Notes: generated from the letters alone by a model not told the origin. Counted from the first letter of the stretch, positions 52,816 through 62,174 are shown. The stretch: 64,000 nt of DNA from Bradyrhizobium cytisi (GCF_008123515.1 NZ_VSSR01000072.1:1-64000); one strand, 5' to 3'. Program-made: numbers and translations.

Positions 52816-54252
52816 ATGGCATTGATCGAGGCGTTCAGGCAGTTGCTGGGCGGCACGGCCGTGCTGACTCGCGAGGAGGATCTCGCGGGCCTCACCGAGG
52901 ATTGGCGCGGCCGTTTTCGCGCGGCGGCGCTCTGTGCGGTAATGCCATCCACCACGGAGCAGGTCGCGGCCATCGTCCGCCTTTGCGTCGCGCATGAAAC
53001 GCCAGTGCTGCCGCAGGGCGGCAACACCAGCCTGTGCGGCGGAGCGACGCCATCGGGGCAGGGCAAGCCGCCGGTCATCGTCGCGCTGACGCGCATGCGC
53101 CGGATCCGTTCGCTCGATCCCGTCAACAACACCATGGTGGTCGACGCCGGCTGCGTGCTCGCAACCATTCAGGATGCCGCCGCTGCTGCGGGCCGGCTCT
53201 TTCCGGTGAGTCTCGGCGCCGAAGGGTCCTGCCAGATCGGCGGCAATATCGGCACCAATGCCGGAGGCACGGGCGTGCTGCGCTACGGCAATACCCGCGA
53301 CAATGTGCTCGGGCTAGAGGTGGTTCTGCCGGACGGATCGGTCTGGGACGGCCTCTACGCGCTGCGCAAGAACAACACCGGCTACGACCTCAAGCATCTC
53401 TTCATCGGCTCCGAGGGCACCCTCGGCATCATCACCGGTGCGGTGCTGAAGCTGCATCCGCTGCCGACGGCGGAGGCCGTCGCCTGGCTCGCTGTCGATC
53501 ATCCGCAGAAGGCGCTGGACGTGCTGGGCCTGTTCCAGGCCTCTTGCAGCACGCGGCTCTCAGCCTTCGAGTTGATGAATGCGAAGCAGATCCGGCTCGT
53601 ACTGGAGCAGGTGCCGGGCCGGCGCTGTCCGGTCGCGGAAATCGACACCTGGCACGTCCTCGTCGAATTGTCCGACACCGGCGATGCCGCGGCGCTCGCG
53701 ACGACGATGCAAACGGTGCTCGAACAGGCGCTCGAGGCGGGACTGGTCAGCGACGGCGTCGTCGCCGCAAGCGAGGCACAGCGCAAGGCAATGTGGCTGG
53801 TGCGTCACGGCGTCTCGGAAGCCAACAAGAAAGCAGGCGTGGGCCTCACGTCGGACACCGCGGTGCCGGTGTCGACCGTGCCGGCCTTCATCGACCAGGC
53901 GATGGCCGCTGTGCGCGCGGTCGTGCCGGATCTGCCGTTCGTGATCGTCGGCCACATGGGCGACGGCAACATTCATCTCATTCCCTTCTTCAGCTTTGCC
54001 GAGTGGGAAGCCATGCCGGAGCGCGACACCGTTGCGCAGCGAATCCGCCGCGCCATGAACGATGTCGCAAGCTCGCTGCGCGGCACCTTCAGCGCCGAGC
54101 ACGGCGTCGGACGCACGCTGACCGGCGAGATGTCCCGCTACAAGCCGCCGGTCGAGCTCGCCTTGATGCAGGCGGTGAAACAGGCGTTCGATCCGCAGGG
54201 CCTCTTCAATCCTGGCCGCGTTCTGCCACCACCACCCATTGCAACATCATAG
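52816..54252 (+). CDS. FAD-linked oxidoreductase, D-2-hydroxyacid dehydrogenase type
   Basis: A 478-residue enzyme of the GlcD/D-lactate dehydrogenase family. The FAD-binding part has VLPQGGNTSLCGGATPS and GAEGSCQIGGNIGTNAGGTGVLRYGNTRDNVLGLEVVLPDG, and the C-terminal metal-site motif is GHMGDGNIHLIP, with EHGVGRTLTGEM near the end. Relatives oxidise D-lactate, glycolate or D-2-hydroxyglutarate to 2-oxo acids. The ATG at 52816 has a GGAGG site. It heads a cluster with a PotD-type transporter and a DapA-type lyase, so its substrate is probably the imported compound or a product of it. Confidence 0.9.
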   Translation: MALIEAFRQLLGGTAVLTREEDLAGLTEDWRGRFRAAALCAVMPSTTEQVAAIVRLCVAHETPVLPQGGNTSLCGGATPSGQGKPPVIVALTRMRRIRSLDPVNNTMVVDAGCVLATIQDAAAAAGRLFPVSLGAEGSCQIGGNIGTNAGGTGVLRYGNTRDNVLGLEVVLPDGSVWDGLYALRKNNTGYDLKHLFIGSEGTLGIITGAVLKLHPLPTAEAVAWLAVDHPQKALDVLGLFQASCSTRLSAFELMNAKQIRLVLEQVPGRRCPVAEIDTWHVLVELSDTGDAAALATTMQTVLEQALEAGLVSDGVVAASEAQRKAMWLVRHGVSEANKKAGVGLTSDTAVPVSTVPAFIDQAMAAVRAVVPDLPFVIVGHMGDGNIHLIPFFSFAEWEAMPERDTVAQRIRRAMNDVASSLRGTFSAEHGVGRTLTGEMSRYKPPVELALMQAVKQAFDPQGLFNPGRVLPPPPIATS

Positions 54253-54263
54253 AGGGGACTGAC

Positions 54264-55349
54264 ATGACCAATCTTCCGAAGATCATCACTTCCCGCCGCC
54301 GTCTGCTGCTCGGTGCGGGAGCCGGCGCCGTCGCGCTCGCCGCGCCCTCGGTCTGGTCGCCTTCCCGCGCCGCCGGCAAACGGATTGTCGTGCGCGACGA
54401 CGGCGGCATTTACACCAAGGCCTATGGTGCGGTGTACTACCGGCCCTTCACGGAAGCGACGGGAATCGAGGTCGTCGGCGTGCAGGCCAATGCTGAGCCG
54501 GTCGCTCAGATCAAGACCATGGTCGACACCAAGAGCTACACCTGGGACATGGCCAAGATCTCCTGGCCCGCGATCCAGCTCCTGACCACCGGCGGCAAGC
54601 AATATCTCGAGAAGCACGGCCTCGAATCCGAGCCCGTCGTCAAGTCGATCCCGGCCGAATACGCCTCGCCCTACGGCGTCGCGACCAACGTCTACACCAC
54701 GGTGCTCGCCTATCGCACCGACGCCTTCAAGGGCCGCAAGGCGCCGCAATCTTGGGCCGATTTCTGGAATGTGGCGGACTTCCCCGGCCGCCGCTCTGTG
54801 CGCAAGCATCCGTTCGACACGATCGAGGAGGCGCTGATGGGAGCCGGCGCCCCGACCGCGCAGGTCTATCCCTGCGATCTCGACAAGGCCTTTGCCTCGC
54901 TCGACAAGATCAAATCGTCGGTCGCGGTGTGGTGGACCAGCGGCGCGCAGGTCGAGCAGATGCTGACCTCGGGCGAGATCGACATGCTGCCGACCTGGGT
55001 GTCGCGTGCGCAGTCGGCACAGGCGGCAGGCGCTCCCGTCGAGATCGTCTGGAACCAGGGGGTCTGGGGCGCCGACAACTGGTCGATCCTCGCCGGCTCG
55101 CCGAATGCGGATGCCTGCCGCGAGTTCATCAAGTTCGCCTCCGATCCGAAGCGGCAGGCAGCCCTGGTGGAATATTTTCCGGCCGGCCTCACGCAGCCGG
55201 AGGCCTTCAACTACGTCAAGCCGGAGGTCGCCAGGAACTGCCCGACCTATCCGGACAACATCAAGGCCGGGCTGAAGATCGATCCGAAATACTGGTACGA
55301 CAACCAGGCCGCCGTCATCGAGCGCTTCAACAGCTGGATACTGGCTTGA
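54264..55349 (+). CDS. ABC substrate-binding protein, PotD-like, Tat-exported
   Basis: A 361-residue periplasmic binding protein with a twin-arginine signal (SRRRLLLGAGAGAVALAAPSVW). Mature features are RIVVRDDGGIYTKAYGAVYYRPFTEATGIEVVGVQANAEPVAQIKTM and WWTSGAQVEQMLTSGEIDMLPTW, which match the spermidine/putrescine-type family 1 proteins. The ligand is not determined; in this context a small acid or amine linked to the dehydrogenase is possible. It is 11 bases after the dehydrogenase. Confidence 0.9.
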   Translation: MTNLPKIITSRRRLLLGAGAGAVALAAPSVWSPSRAAGKRIVVRDDGGIYTKAYGAVYYRPFTEATGIEVVGVQANAEPVAQIKTMVDTKSYTWDMAKISWPAIQLLTTGGKQYLEKHGLESEPVVKSIPAEYASPYGVATNVYTTVLAYRTDAFKGRKAPQSWADFWNVADFPGRRSVRKHPFDTIEEALMGAGAPTAQVYPCDLDKAFASLDKIKSSVAVWWTSGAQVEQMLTSGEIDMLPTWVSRAQSAQAAGAPVEIVWNQGVWGADNWSILAGSPNADACREFIKFASDPKRQAALVEYFPAGLTQPEAFNYVKPEVARNCPTYPDNIKAGLKIDPKYWYDNQAAVIERFNSWILA

Positions 55350-55387
55350 CCGGCGCCCAGAGAAGCGCGAAGCGATCGGAGCGGCCC

Positions 55388-56497
55388 ATGGTCTCGTCGA
55401 GCCTGCGCATTCACGAGCTGTGCAAGCGCTATGGCGACTTCGTCGCGCTGGCGCCGACCAGCCTCGACGTCGCCAGCGGCGAATTTCTGACCCTGCTCGG
55501 CCCGTCGGGATCGGGCAAGACGACGCTGCTCAGCCTGATCGCAGGCCTCGCCCATCCTGACGAGGGGCGGATCCTGATCGACGATACCGACGTCACGCAC
55601 AGCCCGGCTTATGATCGCGATATCGGCGTCGTGTTCCAGAACTACGCGCTGTTTCCTCACATGACGATCGAGGACAACATCGCGTTTCCCCTGAAGATGC
55701 GGAAGGTGGCCGACGCTGAGGCGCGCCGGCGCACGGCCGAGGCGCTGGAGACGGTGCGACTGCCGCACGTTGCAAAACGCTATCCGCGCGAGCTCTCCGG
55801 CGGCCAGCAGCAGCGCATCGCGCTGGCGCGCTGCATCGTCTATCGGCCCGCCATCATTCTGATGGACGAGCCCTTAGGCGCGCTCGACAAGAAGCTGCGC
55901 GACCAGATGCAGCTCGAGATCAAGCGCATCCATCGCGAGCTCGGCACCACGATCGTCTACGTCACCCACGACCAGGAAGAGGCGATGACGATGTCTGATC
56001 GCATCTGCCTGATGAATGCAGGCGCGATCGAGCAGCTCGGCACGCCTGAGGATCTCTATTTCCGTCCGCGCTCGGTGTTCGTCGCCGACTTCCTCGGCGA
56101 GTCCAATTTGCTCAGCGCCACCGTGCGTGGCGTCGACGGCGATGGGCTCGACATCGTCCTGGCCGCACAGGCCGCGCCGTCGCGCGCGGTCGGCAATGGC
56201 GGGAGTTTCGCCGCGGGCGAGCCGATCAAGGTAATGGTGCGTCCCCAGAACCTCGTGGTCGGGGACGCCGGCGGCGGAGGCCAGCTCTCCGGCCGTATCT
56301 CTGGGCGGCTTTTGGACGTGATGATCAGCGGAAGCCTGACGCGGCTCTACATCGCGCCGGAGACGGTGGGCATGCCGCAACTTGTCGCCGCGCATCCGAC
56401 CCGCAGCGGCGCGGCGCCCTACGAGATCGGACAGCTTCTGTCGCTCGGATGGCATGCGGCGGACGCCGTCGCCATCCGCGATGGCAAGGGGATCTGA
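55388..56497 (+). CDS. ABC transporter ATPase, PotA-like
   Basis: A 369-residue ATPase with canonical motifs: Walker A GPSGSGKTT, signature LSGGQQQRIALARC, Walker B IILMDEPLGALDKKL and switch His in VTHDQEEAM, plus a C-terminal TOBE domain. It should act as a homodimer with two full ATP sites, in contrast to GlpST earlier in the window. It follows the binding-protein gene by 38 bases and is followed by the double permease. Confidence 0.92.
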   Translation: MVSSSLRIHELCKRYGDFVALAPTSLDVASGEFLTLLGPSGSGKTTLLSLIAGLAHPDEGRILIDDTDVTHSPAYDRDIGVVFQNYALFPHMTIEDNIAFPLKMRKVADAEARRRTAEALETVRLPHVAKRYPRELSGGQQQRIALARCIVYRPAIILMDEPLGALDKKLRDQMQLEIKRIHRELGTTIVYVTHDQEEAMTMSDRICLMNAGAIEQLGTPEDLYFRPRSVFVADFLGESNLLSATVRGVDGDGLDIVLAAQAAPSRAVGNGGSFAAGEPIKVMVRPQNLVVGDAGGGGQLSGRISGRLLDVMISGSLTRLYIAPETVGMPQLVAAHPTRSGAAPYEIGQLLSLGWHAADAVAIRDGKGI

Positions 56498-56499
56498 GC

Positions 56500-58266
56500 T
56501 TGGCCGCCCCGCGCGCGATACAGCGGAATCTGGCCTGGACGCGGGCGGCAATGGGCGCCCCGCTGGTCCTGCTGCTCGCGCTGTTCCTGGTCTATCCGGT
56601 CGGCCAGCTGCTGCTGCTCAGCGTCTACGGCGACAATGGCTTCACGCTGGCGCAATACCGCCAGCTCTTCGCCTCATCGGTCTATCTCGACGTTCTCCTG
56701 ATCACCTTGAATATCTCGCTGGTCACTACCCTGGTCTGCGTCATCACGGGGTATCCGATCGCCTATCTGATCTCGGTCGTCGACAAGGAACGCAAGACGA
56801 CGCTGCTGTTCTGGGTGCTGCTGTCATTCTGGACCAGCTTCCTGGTCCGCGCCTTCGCCTGGATCGTGCTGCTCGGGCGCAACGGCGTCATCAACAAGCT
56901 CCTGATCTCGCTCGGCATCATCTCGAGCCCCGCGAGCCTGCTTTACAATTTCGGCAGCGTCCTCGTCGGCATGGTCAATGCGCTGCTGCCGCTCGCGGTG
57001 CTGACGATGCTCGCGGTGATGGAGAACATCGACCGCACCCTGCCGCGCGCGGCCGCCACGCTCGGGGCGCGGCCGGGCATGGCGTTCTGGAGAATCTATT
57101 TTCCGCTGTCGCTGCCGGGCGTCGCCGCGGCGGGCATCATGGTGTTCGTCACCGCGATCGGCTTCTTCATCGTGCCGGCACTGCTCGGAGGACGCCGCGA
57201 GACCATGATCACGCAGCTCATCATCGACCAGGTCCAGCAGACCATGAACTGGGGCTTTGCCGGAGCGATCTCGGTGCTGCTGCTGTTCGTGGTCTTCATC
57301 GTCTTTGCTGCCTATGACCGCCTGCTCGGCTTGTCGACCATGACCGGCGCGGCCGCGCCGCGCAACGCGGCACCGTCGCGTTCGTCGGGCCCCCTTCACA
57401 AGGCGGGTGACGCGCTCCTTACGCTGCTCGGTGCGGTCTCCGACCGGATCCTCCGGCTCCTGCCGTCACGCCGTCGCGACCGCAATCCCGACCAGGCCGG
57501 CATGGGCTTGCAAGCCTTCGTCTGGATCATGCTGCTCATCATCAGCGCGCCGACCATCCTGATGATCCCGCTGTCGTTCGGCACCGGCGGCCTCAACTGG
57601 CCGCCGCAGGGTTTTACCCTGCATTGGTATGAGACCGTGCTGAGTTCGCCGCTCTGGACCCAGGCCATGCTGCGCTCGCTCATGGTCGGGCTCGGAACGG
57701 GACTGCTCGCCATGCTGATCGGCACGCCGGCCGCGTTCCTGCTGGTGCGCAGCGACATCCGCGGCAAGGCGGCGTGGCTGGCCTTCATCCTGTCTCCGAT
57801 CGTGGTGCCCCGCATGATCATCGCGGTCGGGCTGTTTTACGTCTTCGCGCGGATGGGCCTAATCGGCAGCGCTTTCGGCCTCATTCTCGGCCATACCGTC
57901 GTGGCGGTGCCCTACGTGGTCATGACGATGATGGCGGTGCTGCGCAATTACGACACGCGGCTCGACCACGCCGCGCAGAGCCTCGGCGCGCGCCCGTTCG
58001 CGACGTTGCGCTACGTCACCTTCCCGATCCTCGGCGCGGGCATGATGTCGTCATTCCTGTTCGCCTTCGCGACCTCGTTCGACGAGCTCACCATCGCCCT
58101 GTTTGCGACCGGCGGCCTCAACGCGACGCTGCCAAAGCAGTTTTGGGACGAGGTGACGCTTGAGGTCTCGCCCGCGATCGCCGCCGTTTCGACCTGCCTG
58201 TTCGTTTTCATGGGGCTCCTGATCTTCGTCGCCGAACGCCTGCGCCGGCGGGCCGCCGCGAGATAG
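56500..58266 (+). CDS. fused double-domain ABC permease, PotB-PotC-like
   Basis: A 588-residue permease with two MetI-type transmembrane domains in one chain. EAA loops are in both halves: AAATLGARPGMAFWRIYFPLSLPG and AAQSLGARPFATLRYVTFPILG. The halves are joined by a polar Arg/Pro-rich linker of about 70 residues (near residues 288-360). Usual PotB and PotC are separate genes. The start is TTG at 56500, two bases after the ATPase stop, with AAGGGGA upstream. Confidence 0.9.
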   Translation: MAAPRAIQRNLAWTRAAMGAPLVLLLALFLVYPVGQLLLLSVYGDNGFTLAQYRQLFASSVYLDVLLITLNISLVTTLVCVITGYPIAYLISVVDKERKTTLLFWVLLSFWTSFLVRAFAWIVLLGRNGVINKLLISLGIISSPASLLYNFGSVLVGMVNALLPLAVLTMLAVMENIDRTLPRAAATLGARPGMAFWRIYFPLSLPGVAAAGIMVFVTAIGFFIVPALLGGRRETMITQLIIDQVQQTMNWGFAGAISVLLLFVVFIVFAAYDRLLGLSTMTGAAAPRNAAPSRSSGPLHKAGDALLTLLGAVSDRILRLLPSRRRDRNPDQAGMGLQAFVWIMLLIISAPTILMIPLSFGTGGLNWPPQGFTLHWYETVLSSPLWTQAMLRSLMVGLGTGLLAMLIGTPAAFLLVRSDIRGKAAWLAFILSPIVVPRMIIAVGLFYVFARMGLIGSAFGLILGHTVVAVPYVVMTMMAVLRNYDTRLDHAAQSLGARPFATLRYVTFPILGAGMMSSFLFAFATSFDELTIALFATGGLNATLPKQFWDEVTLEVSPAIAAVSTCLFVFMGLLIFVAERLRRRAAAR

Positions 58267-58297
58267 AAGCTCCGCATTCCAACCAGAGGTTCACATC

Positions 58298-59203
58298 ATG
58301 CTTACTGCCAATCGTCTTCGCGGCCTGTTCCCGGCCATTCCGACCCCGGTCAAGGCCGACGACACCATCGATGCCGGCGCGGTCTCGGCGCTGTTTGCCT
58401 GGCTCAACAAGCAGGGGATCGACGGCGTGGTGCCGCTCGGCGGCACCGGCGAATATGGCGCGCTGGCACGCGCCGAGCGCATCAAGATGGCCGGCTTGTC
58501 GGTGAAGGCGATGGCGGGCAAGGGCCCGGTCATTGCCGGCGTGCTGGACACCGGCTTCCACGATGCCTTGCAGGCGGGCAAGGAATTCGCAGCGGAGGGC
58601 GTGGACGGTCTCCTGGTTCTTACGCCATATTATACCAACCCGACTCAGGCTGGCGTCCGCGACTATTTCCTGCGTTATGCCGACGCATCGCCCGTGCCCA
58701 TCCTGATCTACGAGATACCCTACCGCACCCGGATAGCGATCGAGCCCAAGATCCTGCATGAGCTCTCCAGGCACCCCAACATCATCGGCATGAAGGCCTG
58801 CAATCTCGACATGTACCATTTCCTCCAGGTCGTGGCCGGCGTCGACGAGAGCTTTGCGGTGCTGAGCGGCGAGGACAGCCTGTTTCCGCTGCATCTCGCG
58901 GCCGGCGCGACGGGCGGCATCGTCGTGACCGCATGCCTTTTGCCCCGAGCCTGGCGCCAGATATTCGAGACGGCCACAGCTGGCAAGACAGCGGAGGCCC
59001 TGAGCCTCCATCGCCGCCTGATCCCGCTGATGAACATGGCGTTCGCCGAAACCAATCCGGGACCGATGAAAGCGGTGATGGACCTCGTCGGCGTCGAGGC
59101 GCCGCGCATGCTGGCGCCGCTGGTCCAGCCGGCACCGGCGCTGGTCGCCGCGCTCCGCGCCGAGCTCGGCCGGCAGTTGGCGGTCTCGGAGGGCATCGGA
59201 TGA
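58298..59203 (+). CDS. DapA-family (class I) lyase/aldolase
   Basis: A 301-residue member of the dihydrodipicolinate synthase/N-acetylneuraminate lyase superfamily. Schiff-base Lys166 lies in GMKACN and the Tyr138 in IYEIPYRT is 28 residues earlier, as in DapA. The early loop VVPLGGTGEYGAL replaces the usual GTTGE with GGTGEY. Family members join or split 2-oxo acids with pyruvate, aldehydes or hydroxyl compounds. Context suggests breakdown of the transported compound rather than lysine synthesis. Confidence 0.88.
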   Translation: MLTANRLRGLFPAIPTPVKADDTIDAGAVSALFAWLNKQGIDGVVPLGGTGEYGALARAERIKMAGLSVKAMAGKGPVIAGVLDTGFHDALQAGKEFAAEGVDGLLVLTPYYTNPTQAGVRDYFLRYADASPVPILIYEIPYRTRIAIEPKILHELSRHPNIIGMKACNLDMYHFLQVVAGVDESFAVLSGEDSLFPLHLAAGATGGIVVTACLLPRAWRQIFETATAGKTAEALSLHRRLIPLMNMAFAETNPGPMKAVMDLVGVEAPRMLAPLVQPAPALVAALRAELGRQLAVSEGIG

Positions 59204-59215
59204 GAGGACGGCAGC

Positions 59216-60082
59216 ATGGCGCGTAGCAGTCGTGACGGCAGCGGCCGCGCCGCGAAGGCAAATGCCGCCAAGGCCGACGAGAAGGCCGCGGACAAGGGCG
59301 GCGAGTCACGTTCGTCGCTGTTCGTCGGCTCGACCGAAAAGGCGTTCCAGGTCCTGCACGCCTTCGACGGCCCGCAGCGCTACATGACGCTCGCCGACAT
59401 CGCGCGCGCCGCCGGTCTCGACCGCAGCGCCACCCAGCGCCTGGTCTACACGCTCGAGACGCTCGGCTATCTCAAGCGGATCGAGGGCACGCGCAATTAC
59501 GGTCTTACCTCGAAGGTGCTCCAGTTCTCGCACAGCTATCTCAAGGCCAACGATCTGATCGACCGCGCATCGCCCTATTTGCTCGAGATCAGCCGCAATC
59601 TCGGCGAGACCACCAACCTGCACGAACTGGATGGCCACGAGGTTGTCTTCGTGGCGCGCTTTCCGGGGGCGCACCTCATCAACATCGACATCGTGATCGG
59701 CAGCCGGCTGCCGACCTTCTTCACGGCGTCCGGCACGGCGATCCTGTCGGCGCTGCCCGAGGAGGAACGCCTCGATCTTCTCAAGCGCACGCCGCTCGCG
59801 CCGCTGACGCCTTTCACTGTAACCGACCCGAAGGTGCTGATGGAGCGTGTACGCGTCGCGGCCCGGCGCGGCTATGCCGTCATCATGAACGAGACCGTGA
59901 TGGGCGACATTTCGGTCGCAGCTCCCATTATCGACGAGCATGGCCGTGCGATTGCCGCGATCAACATTTCAGTGCCGACGACGCGCTGGACCAAAGAGCG
60001 TGCCGAGGCCGAGCTGGCGCAGCACGTCCACGTCGCCGCAACCTCCATCTCCAAGTCGAAGTTCAACCGCTACGCGGCCTGA
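59216..60082 (+). CDS. IclR-family regulator
   Basis: A 288-residue regulator: after an Ala/Lys-rich tail, the winged helix is VGSTEKAFQVLHAFDGPQRYMTLADIARAAGLDRSATQRLVYTLETLGYLKRIEGTRNYGLT, and the C-terminal effector domain has ETTNLHELDGHEVVFVARFPG and FTASGTAILSALP. It closes the catabolic cluster 12 bases after the lyase and is followed by a terminator, so it is probably the local regulator, and the AAGTAATCG repeat before the first gene its likely site. Confidence 0.92.
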   Translation: MARSSRDGSGRAAKANAAKADEKAADKGGESRSSLFVGSTEKAFQVLHAFDGPQRYMTLADIARAAGLDRSATQRLVYTLETLGYLKRIEGTRNYGLTSKVLQFSHSYLKANDLIDRASPYLLEISRNLGETTNLHELDGHEVVFVARFPGAHLINIDIVIGSRLPTFFTASGTAILSALPEEERLDLLKRTPLAPLTPFTVTDPKVLMERVRVAARRGYAVIMNETVMGDISVAAPIIDEHGRAIAAINISVPTTRWTKERAEAELAQHVHVAATSISKSKFNRYAA

Positions 60083-60101
60083 GGCGCGGGGGTAGCAAAA
60101 A

Positions 60102-60128
60102 GGCCGGGAGCGATCCCGGCCTTTTCCT
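60102..60128 (+). terminator. rho-independent terminator after IclR gene
   Basis: Stem GGCCGGGA/TCCCGGCC with loop GCGA and TTTTCCTTT tail. The stem is identical to that of the glp operon terminator at 50972. Confidence 0.92.
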
Positions 60129-60163
60129 TTCGTGGCGCGCCACGCTCGCCATTCCTCTCCGCA

Positions 60164-60262
60164 GTCATCGTCCGCGAAGGCGGACGATCCAGTACGCCGC
60201 GGCCTCTCGACCTGATCTCGCTGCCGGTGGTTACTGGATGCCCCGCCTTCGCGGAGCATGAC
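60164..60262. repeat. GTCAT...ATGAC palindromic element with CGCGAAGG arms
   Basis: The left side GTCATCGTCCGCGAAGG and right side CCTTCGCGGAGCATGAC are inverted with few mismatches, with an inner pair CCAGTA/TACTGG. It lies between convergent genes. Another of the dispersed repeat types in this window. Confidence 0.78.
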
Positions 60263-60281
60263 AGTCGTCGCTTGGGAAAGG

Positions 60282-61382
60282 CTACTCCGCCGGCTCGGCG
60301 GCCAGCGTCGGGTAATCCGTGTAGCCCTTGGCGCCGCCGCCGTAGAACGTGTTCTTGTCCCAATCGTTCAGCGCCGTGCCCTTCTTCAGCCGCTCGACCA
60401 GGTCGGGGTTGGAGATGAACGGCTTGCCGAAGGCGATCAAATCGGCCGCGTTCGCGTCGAGCACCTTGGTCGCGAGTTCGAAATCGTAGCCGTTGTTGGC
60501 GATGTAGGCGCCCGAGAAGCGCTTGCGCAGGCTCGCATAGTCGAACGCTGCGAAGTCGCGCGGGCCGCCGGTGGCGCCTTCGACGACGTGGAGATAGACG
60601 AGCTTCAGCGCGCTGAGGCCGTCGGTGATGTGATTGAACAGCGCTTGCGGATTGGAATCGGCAATGTCGTTGGCGGGCGTCACCGGCGAGATGCGGATAC
60701 CGGTCCGGTCGGCACCGGCTTCCGCCACGACGGCCTTGGAGACCTCCAGCATCAGCTTGGCGCGGTTCTCGATGGAGCCGCCATAGGCGTCGGTGCGCTT
60801 GTTGGCACCGTCCTTGGCGAACTGATCGAGCAGGTAGCCATTGGCGCCGTGGATCTCGACGCCGTCGAATCCGGCCTCCAGCGCGTTCTTCGTGGCGCGC
60901 TTGAAATCGTCGATGATGCCTGGAATTTCGGAGAGCTCGAGCGCGCGGGGCTCGGAGACGTCGGCGAAGGTGCCGTTCACAAAAGTCTTGCCCTTGGCGC
61001 GAATCGCGCTCGGCGCCACCGGGGCTGCGCCGCCCGCCTGGAGGTCGACATGCGAGATGCGGCCGACATGCCAAAGCTGGATGAAGATCTTGCCGCCGCG
61101 TTCGTGCACCTTGTCGGTGACCTTGCGCCAGCCGGCGACCTGGTCCTTCGAATAGATGCCGGGAGTGTCCTGGTAGCCCTGGCCCTGCTGCGAGACCTGG
61201 CTCGCTTCGGTAATCAGCAGGCCCGCAGACGCACGCTGGCCGTAATAGTCGGCGGCGAGCGGAGAGGGCACGAAGCTGCCGGGCGCGGCGCGATTGCGCG
61301 TCAGCGGTGCCATCACGAAACGGTTGGCCAGCGTGATCGGGCCGAGCTTGTAGGTCTCAAACAGTTTGGTCGGACGGCTCAT
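60282..61382 (-). CDS. Old Yellow Enzyme family alkene reductase (NemA-like)
   Basis: A 366-residue FMN enzyme reducing activated alkenes, nitroesters or maleimides with NAD(P)H. Motifs are LANRFVMAPLTRNRA, GKIFIQLWHVGRISH, the substrate-binding pair and helix FDGVEIHGANGYLLDQF, YGGSIENRAKLMLEV, and a C-terminal FGKPFISNPDLVERL. The ATG at 61382 has a GGAAG site. The longer frame upstream is not supported by family starts. It has its own promoter region; neighbours do not suggest a specific substrate. Confidence 0.93.
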   Translation of the reverse strand: MSRPTKLFETYKLGPITLANRFVMAPLTRNRAAPGSFVPSPLAADYYGQRASAGLLITEASQVSQQGQGYQDTPGIYSKDQVAGWRKVTDKVHERGGKIFIQLWHVGRISHVDLQAGGAAPVAPSAIRAKGKTFVNGTFADVSEPRALELSEIPGIIDDFKRATKNALEAGFDGVEIHGANGYLLDQFAKDGANKRTDAYGGSIENRAKLMLEVSKAVVAEAGADRTGIRISPVTPANDIADSNPQALFNHITDGLSALKLVYLHVVEGATGGPRDFAAFDYASLRKRFSGAYIANNGYDFELATKVLDANAADLIAFGKPFISNPDLVERLKKGTALNDWDKNTFYGGGAKGYTDYPTLAAEPAE

Positions 61383-61561
61383 TGGGGTGCTTCCAGCGGT
61401 TAAGAGGTCCGGAACACTTGTGCATTGCGACATCAGGCGCAAGGGATGAGCCATACGGAAAGTGCAGGCGAGCTGCGCGGCAGGCCCGCGCAGCATAATT
61501 CATGTGCATTTTCGGCTGCCGCAGCGTGAATTCGCTGCCGCGGCCGTGCGGCCTGACAAAC

Positions 61562-62065
61562 TCAGTTTACGCCGAGGAAATCACGCTTGCCGATCTCGAC
61601 GCCGCTGTGACGCATGATGCCGTGAGCGGTGGTGGCATGAAAATAGAAGTTCGGCAGCGAGACCGCGCTGAAGAACTGCTGGCCCTTGAGCGTCATGGTC
61701 CGGTCCGGGCCCGCCGGGAAGGTCACGTCCTTGGTGTCGGCGCCTTCGAACTGCTCCGGCTTGAATGATTTCACGTAGTCGATCGTCCTGGCGAGCCGCT
61801 GCTTCAGCTCCTCGAACGTCTTTTCCGTGTCGGGCATCGAAGGCACCTCGCTATGCGTCAGCCGGGCGCAGCCCTTGGCGGCGAAATCGCTAGCGAGCTG
61901 GATCTGCTTTGACAGCGGCAGCATGTCCGGGAAGAGGCGCGAGCCGAGCAGGACGGCCGGGTCGATCTTTTTGGCCGCGCAATGCGCCTCGGCCTTGGTG
62001 AGCAGGCCGATAAGGCTGTTCAGCATTTGCAGATAGGCGGGGACGACGGCGTCGTGGAAGGACAT
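61562..62065 (-). CDS. DUF1993 protein
   Basis: A 167-residue protein of the DUF1993 family: SFHDAVVPAYLQMLNSLIGLLTKAEAHCAAKKIDPAVLLGSRLFPDMLPLSKQIQLASDFAAKGCARLT, and a C-terminal NFYFHATTAHGIMRHSGVEIGKRDFLG. The fold is predicted to be a four-helix DinB-like bundle with His residues near the end. Function unknown. Confidence 0.88.
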   Translation of the reverse strand: MSFHDAVVPAYLQMLNSLIGLLTKAEAHCAAKKIDPAVLLGSRLFPDMLPLSKQIQLASDFAAKGCARLTHSEVPSMPDTEKTFEELKQRLARTIDYVKSFKPEQFEGADTKDVTFPAGPDRTMTLKGQQFFSAVSLPNFYFHATTAHGIMRHSGVEIGKRDFLGVN

Positions 62066-62174
62066 GTGATGCTCGCTTCAATGGTGGGAGATCTCAGGAG
62101 AAAACCTGAGCCACTCACATGGGAGCCTCATGGAATAATACAATCGCCGAAGTGGCTTGTGCGGTGCGAAAATT

